NCBI GenBank assembly: GCA_937895775.1
Contig: CALBLD010000257.1
Location: 1-9,499 of the forward strand
Direction: 5' to 3'
DNA from: an uncultured Clostridia bacterium
GTDB lineage: Bacteria > Bacillota > Clostridia > Oscillospirales > CAG-272
DNA length: 9,499 nucleotides
The position numbers and the translations under genes are program-made. Numbering within the stretch: the first letter of the stretch is position 1; each line of letters starts with the position of its first letter. Positions 6,436-9,499 of this stretch are shown here, one piece after another. The notes under the pieces are model-generated. The model did not search any database. It was not told where the DNA came from and was given only the letters and a program-made list of their open reading frames with translations.

Positions 6436-7734
6436 TTATTTCAGCACAACTACCGTATTCGGCATCATTGTGATACTGAACCTTCCCTCAAAGGGGGCAA
6501 TCCTTTCGACAGGGGTCAGATCATGGTCTCCGTCAAGCAGAAAGACCGTCCTCATCCTGTCGTCCGACAGCTCTGCGGTAAAGGTCTGCTTTACGGCATC
6601 GTCGTCGTTTGTATAATATGCGATCATCGTGATGCTCTCTCCGCCGACTGCCGCAGACGCGGCGTAAATGCCGGGGACATCGCATACGGTCGCGCACTCG
6701 TTTCCCAGCGCAAGCATCTCGCCCCACGCCCTGAAAACATGGTAGCTCTTGAGCGTCGAATAATCATAGATCGAGAAAAGTCCGTTCATCGGACAGTTCG
6801 TTCTCGCATCGTAATAAAGGAGCATGTCCACCGGCTCGTGCTGACATGCGCACATGACCGCCGCGGCAAACGCCGCGCCCTTCACGCCCCTTATCGTTTT
6901 CAGCGTCCGCACAAGTTCTTCGCCGCTGAAGCTTATCGCATAGTTCCATTCGTCAAGTATACTCTCGACATTGTAAAAGCCGAACTCGTCAAGCAGTTCC
7001 CTGTGCTTTTTCGCCCTTGACACGACGGTTGCGACATCCGACGTGTATCTGTGCCACGTATAGAAGTCGAACGGCAGCTTTTTGTCTCGGATCATTCCGA
7101 AGAAGGGGCGGAGCCATGCCTCGTTGAAATCGCAGACTGCGGGACCGCCTATCTTTATATCCGGAAACCGGTCTTTCAGGTGTTTCGACGTGACCTCGTA
7201 AAGCCTGTAATATTCCTCCGGAGTTCCGAGCCAGCATTTCGGATACAGATCGGGTTCGTTCCATATTTCGAAATACTCTATGCCGAAGCGATGACCGTCC
7301 GCCCAACCCTCGTTCAGGTGGCGTATTATATGCTCGCAGACGACCGCCCACTTTTCGGGATCGGCGGGAGGCATGACCCCGTAATGCTTCGACCAATGCT
7401 CGATCTTATTTCCGAGCCGATAAAAGATCCGTGAGCCTGCCTTCACGGTGTTTTCTATGTACCCGTCGGTCAGTGTGAAATCATAGGATGCCTCATCATA
7501 AGGATCGGCACCGAAATCGGGGAAGACAGCCGAAACATCGACCGTGTGTTCGCCGCCGTAATTATAGTCCATCGACGAATCGTGAGTGCGCACATACGGT
7601 ATGTTCGCCTGCCTGAATTCAGGCAGATTCGTGGCGTTCATCGTCTTGTTTGACGTATAAAACGGTCCGTTGTTTACCCCGTTCATCGGCTTTATCCTGC
7701 CGACGCTTTGTGAAGTGTTTATGCCGAGCTTCAT
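6436..7734 (-). CDS. Cytoplasmic clan GH-A glycoside hydrolase, GH39-like (beta-xylosidase type)
   Basis: The 432-residue protein looks like a retaining (beta/alpha)8 glycosidase. A probable acid/base Glu lies in F-E-I-W-N-E160-P-D, and a probable nucleophile in I-L-D-E262-W-N-Y, about 100 residues later. That spacing is normal for clan GH-A. The early V-R-T-H-D segment (residues 48-52) and the W-H-R-Y block near 227-230 also suit GH39. Residues from about 345 to the end look like the beta-sandwich domain that often follows the barrel. There is no signal peptide, so it should act on short, imported oligosaccharides. GH39 members include beta-xylosidases and alpha-L-iduronidases; the exact substrate cannot be read from sequence, and another GH-A family remains possible. 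GGAG lies about 10 nt before the ATG. It begins 23 nt after the nfnB-like gene, an unexpected partner for a redox operon. Confidence 0.8.
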   Translation of the reverse strand: MKLGINTSQSVGRIKPMNGVNNGPFYTSNKTMNATNLPEFRQANIPYVRTHDSSMDYNYGGEHTVDVSAVFPDFGADPYDEASYDFTLTDGYIENTVKAGSRIFYRLGNKIEHWSKHYGVMPPADPEKWAVVCEHIIRHLNEGWADGHRFGIEYFEIWNEPDLYPKCWLGTPEEYYRLYEVTSKHLKDRFPDIKIGGPAVCDFNEAWLRPFFGMIRDKKLPFDFYTWHRYTSDVATVVSRAKKHRELLDEFGFYNVESILDEWNYAISFSGEELVRTLKTIRGVKGAAFAAAVMCACQHEPVDMLLYYDARTNCPMNGLFSIYDYSTLKSYHVFRAWGEMLALGNECATVCDVPGIYAASAAVGGESITMIAYYTNDDDAVKQTFTAELSDDRMRTVFLLDGDHDLTPVERIAPFEGRFSITMMPNTVVVLK

Positions 7735-7757
7735 TTGTCGGTTTCTCCGGCAAAAAA

Positions 7758-9170
7758 TCAGCTCTTTGACGAAAGATATTCGTCAATTGCCTTTGCGGCA
7801 GTCTTTCCCGCACCCATGGCAAGTATAACGGTTGCGGCACCGGTAACGGCATCTCCGCCCGCATACACGCCCTCGCGCGATGTAAGTCCTGTGTCCTCGT
7901 TTACGATTATGCCGCCCCACTTCTGGGTTTCAAGACCCTCTGTGGTGTTCTTGATAAGCGGGTTCGGCGATGTACCGAGTGCCATTATCACACAGTCAGC
8001 CTCGATCGTAAATTCGCTTCCCGGGATTTCCACCGGGCGGCGGCGACCCTTTTCGTCCGGAGCGCCGAGTTCCATCTTTATGCACTCGACAGCCGTCACA
8101 AATCCGTTCTTCGGATCGCGGGGATTGTCGGGATTGTTGTATCCTATAATCTTTGTGGGATTTGTGAGCAGCTTGAAGTCGATTCCCTCCTCCATTGCAT
8201 GCTCAACCTCCTCACGTCTTGCCGGAAGCTCCTCCATTGAGCGGCGGTAAACGATGCTCACATCGGCTCCGAGACGCAGAGCGGTACGTGCGGCGTCCAT
8301 TGCGACATTTCCTCCGCCGACAACAACAGCCTTTCCGCCCTTCATGATCGGGGTTGCCGAATCATCGCGGTACGCCTTCATCAGATTGCTTCTCGTAAGA
8401 AATTCGTTTGCCGAATAAACACCCTTCAGATCCTCACCGTCTATTCCCATGAATTTGGGAAGACCTGCTCCCGATCCGATAAACACAGCCTCAAAGCCGT
8501 CCTCGAACAGCTCGTCAACAGTGAGAGTCTTGCCGATGACGACATTTGTTTCGACATCGACTCCGAGAGCCTTAAGTCCCTCAACTTCTTTTCTGACGAT
8601 CGATTTCGGAAGTCTGAATTCGGGTATACCGTACACAAGCACGCCGCCTGCGGTATGCAGTGCCTCAAAGACGGTAACCTTGTAGCCCTTCTTGGCAAGA
8701 TCGCCCGCACAGGTCAGTCCGGAAGGTCCGGAGCCGACAACCGCGACTCTGTGTCCGTTCGAAGCCGGAACTTCGGCTTCTCCGCTGTCGTGTGCATTGT
8801 GATAGTCGGCAACAAATCTTTCAAGTCTGCCGATTCCGACAGGCTCGAACTTCACGCCGAGAGTACATTTGCTCTCGCACTGTGACTCCTGCGGGCAGAC
8901 ACGTCCGCAGACTGCGGGAAGCGAGGAGGATTTTGCTATAACGCGGTACGCACCGTCAAAATCGCCTGTCTTCACAAAACCTATGAATCCCGGGATATCG
9001 ATATTTACCGGGCAGCCTCCCACGCAGGGCTTGTTCTTGCAGTTAAGGCATCTCTTTGCCTCGTCAACTGCGATCTCGGCGGTATATCCGAGCGCAACTT
9101 CATCGAAATTATGTGCCCTGACCTTCGGGTCCTGTGTGGGCATTTCATGTTTTTTCGGATTCAAAGCCAT
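7758..9170 (-). CDS. nfnB: NfnB/SudA/GltA-like NADPH-binding FAD iron-sulfur oxidoreductase
   Basis: This 470-residue protein matches the NADPH-dependent glutamate synthase small-subunit family, which includes NfnB and the sulfide dehydrogenase subunit SudA. The N-terminal ferredoxin-like domain has C41-L-N-C44...C49...C53 and C88, C92, C98, C102. The FAD Rossmann motif is G146-S-G148-P-S-G151. The NADPH-binding motif is V-V-G-G-G-N-V-A-M-D-A at about 283-293, followed by Y-R-R-S at 308-311 for the 2'-phosphate. The C-terminal A-G-G-D block is at 437-440. Because the upstream gene encodes an NfnA/SudB-type subunit 17 nt away, the pair is best read as NfnAB. That complex couples reduced ferredoxin and NADH to reduction of two NADP+ by flavin-based bifurcation. 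A glutamate synthase role is less likely because no large subunit is visible here. AAGGTG lies 7 nt before the ATG. Confidence 0.9.
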   Translation of the reverse strand: MALNPKKHEMPTQDPKVRAHNFDEVALGYTAEIAVDEAKRCLNCKNKPCVGGCPVNIDIPGFIGFVKTGDFDGAYRVIAKSSSLPAVCGRVCPQESQCESKCTLGVKFEPVGIGRLERFVADYHNAHDSGEAEVPASNGHRVAVVGSGPSGLTCAGDLAKKGYKVTVFEALHTAGGVLVYGIPEFRLPKSIVRKEVEGLKALGVDVETNVVIGKTLTVDELFEDGFEAVFIGSGAGLPKFMGIDGEDLKGVYSANEFLTRSNLMKAYRDDSATPIMKGGKAVVVGGGNVAMDAARTALRLGADVSIVYRRSMEELPARREEVEHAMEEGIDFKLLTNPTKIIGYNNPDNPRDPKNGFVTAVECIKMELGAPDEKGRRRPVEIPGSEFTIEADCVIMALGTSPNPLIKNTTEGLETQKWGGIIVNEDTGLTSREGVYAGGDAVTGAATVILAMGAGKTAAKAIDEYLSSKS

Positions 9171-9187
9171 TTCATTTCACCTTCCGA

Positions 9188-9499
9188 TCAGACATTTTTG
9201 AAAAGATTGCAGGTCTTTTCATATTCCTTGTGTTCAAACTCGGCATACATTCTGCCGCGCGACATCGCCTCGTCAAAATTGACCTCATATCCGTCAAAAT
9301 CGGGACCGTCAACGCATGCGAACTTCATTATCTTCTTGCCGTCGCAGTTGAGGGACAGGCGGCATCCGCCGCACATTCCGGTTCCGTCGATCATTATCGG
9401 GTTCATCGATACCGTTACCGGAACTCCGAAGGGTTTTGCGGTCGCCACAACGAATTTCATCATGATAAGCGGTCCGATCGTGATTATCATGTCATATCC
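9188..9499 (-). CDS. nfnA: NfnA/SudB-like ferredoxin-NADP reductase subunit, C-terminal 103 residues (cut by window edge)
   Basis: The frame enters from the right edge, so the start is outside the window; an ATG at 9490 is internal. The visible part contains G-Y-D-M-I-I-T-I-G-P, the end of the NAD-binding ferredoxin-reductase domain. The iron-sulfur segment D-G-T-G-M-C-G-G-C-R follows, with a further Cys in F-A-C-V-D-G-P. This is the [2Fe-2S]-binding tail typical of NfnA/SudB, and also of dihydroorotate dehydrogenase PyrK-type electron-transfer subunits. The neighbouring NfnB-like gene 17 nt downstream decides for NfnA/SudB over PyrK. The NfnA flavin subunit binds NAD(H) and hands electrons to the NfnB FAD. 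Confidence 0.88.
   Translation of the reverse strand, partial: GYDMIITIGPLIMMKFVVATAKPFGVPVTVSMNPIMIDGTGMCGGCRLSLNCDGKKIMKFACVDGPDFDGYEVNFDEAMSRGRMYAEFEHKEYEKTCNLFKNV

Noticed and set aside
1..9499. CRISPR array, tRNA/rRNA genes, insertion sequences, prophage or defence genes
   Set aside because: No spaced repeat series, RNA gene pattern, transposase or terminal inverted repeats were seen. Nearly all of the window is accounted for by metabolic genes.

Overview
The window looks like chromosome from an anaerobic, Clostridia-type bacterium (Bacillota). Evidence for this is an NfnAB-type bifurcating transhydrogenase, a bacterial HdrBCA-MvhD module, several strong GGAGG-type ribosome binding sites, about half GC by eye, and very tight packing. 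No methanogen marker genes are visible, so the Hdr genes are read as bacterial homologues, not as part of methanogenesis. The genus cannot be fixed from this sequence. All ten genes lie on the minus strand, so transcription runs from high to low coordinates.

Upstream unit (9499 to 6436): the 3' end of a ferredoxin-NADP reductase-like subunit (NfnA/SudB), then the complete NfnB/SudA/GltA-like flavoprotein, then a cytoplasmic glycoside hydrolase of clan GH-A, best matched to GH39. Gaps are 17 and 23 nt, so this reads as one transcript. It is followed by an 11-bp perfect hairpin at 6394-6424 without a clear U tract.

Intergenic region 6312-6435: this holds the hairpin, a pair of 9-bp direct repeats with a 15-bp period, and a weak promoter candidate for the downstream unit.

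Downstream unit (6311 to 1): a lactate/malate dehydrogenase family protein, class II fumarase, HdrB, HdrC, HdrA, MvhD, and the start of a FrhB-like iron-sulfur protein that runs off the left edge. Gaps are 17, 29 and 59 nt, and three gene pairs overlap (hdrB/hdrC, hdrA/mvhD, mvhD/frhB-like). The 59-nt hdrC-hdrA gap holds a long hairpin that covers part of a Shine-Dalgarno-like sequence.

Taken together, the region joins NAD(P)H/ferredoxin exchange (Nfn) to a two-step malate/fumarate segment placed in the same apparent operon as a flavin-based electron-bifurcating Hdr complex. The dehydrogenase carries Arg at the substrate-loop position where classical lactate dehydrogenases carry Gln. This makes malate/oxaloacetate a serious candidate substrate and would fit the fumarase next door. 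The most interesting reading is a C4-dicarboxylate (reductive TCA branch) module physically linked to an Hdr-MvhD-FrhB-like electron-transfer complex with an unknown terminal acceptor. That link is inferred from gene order only.
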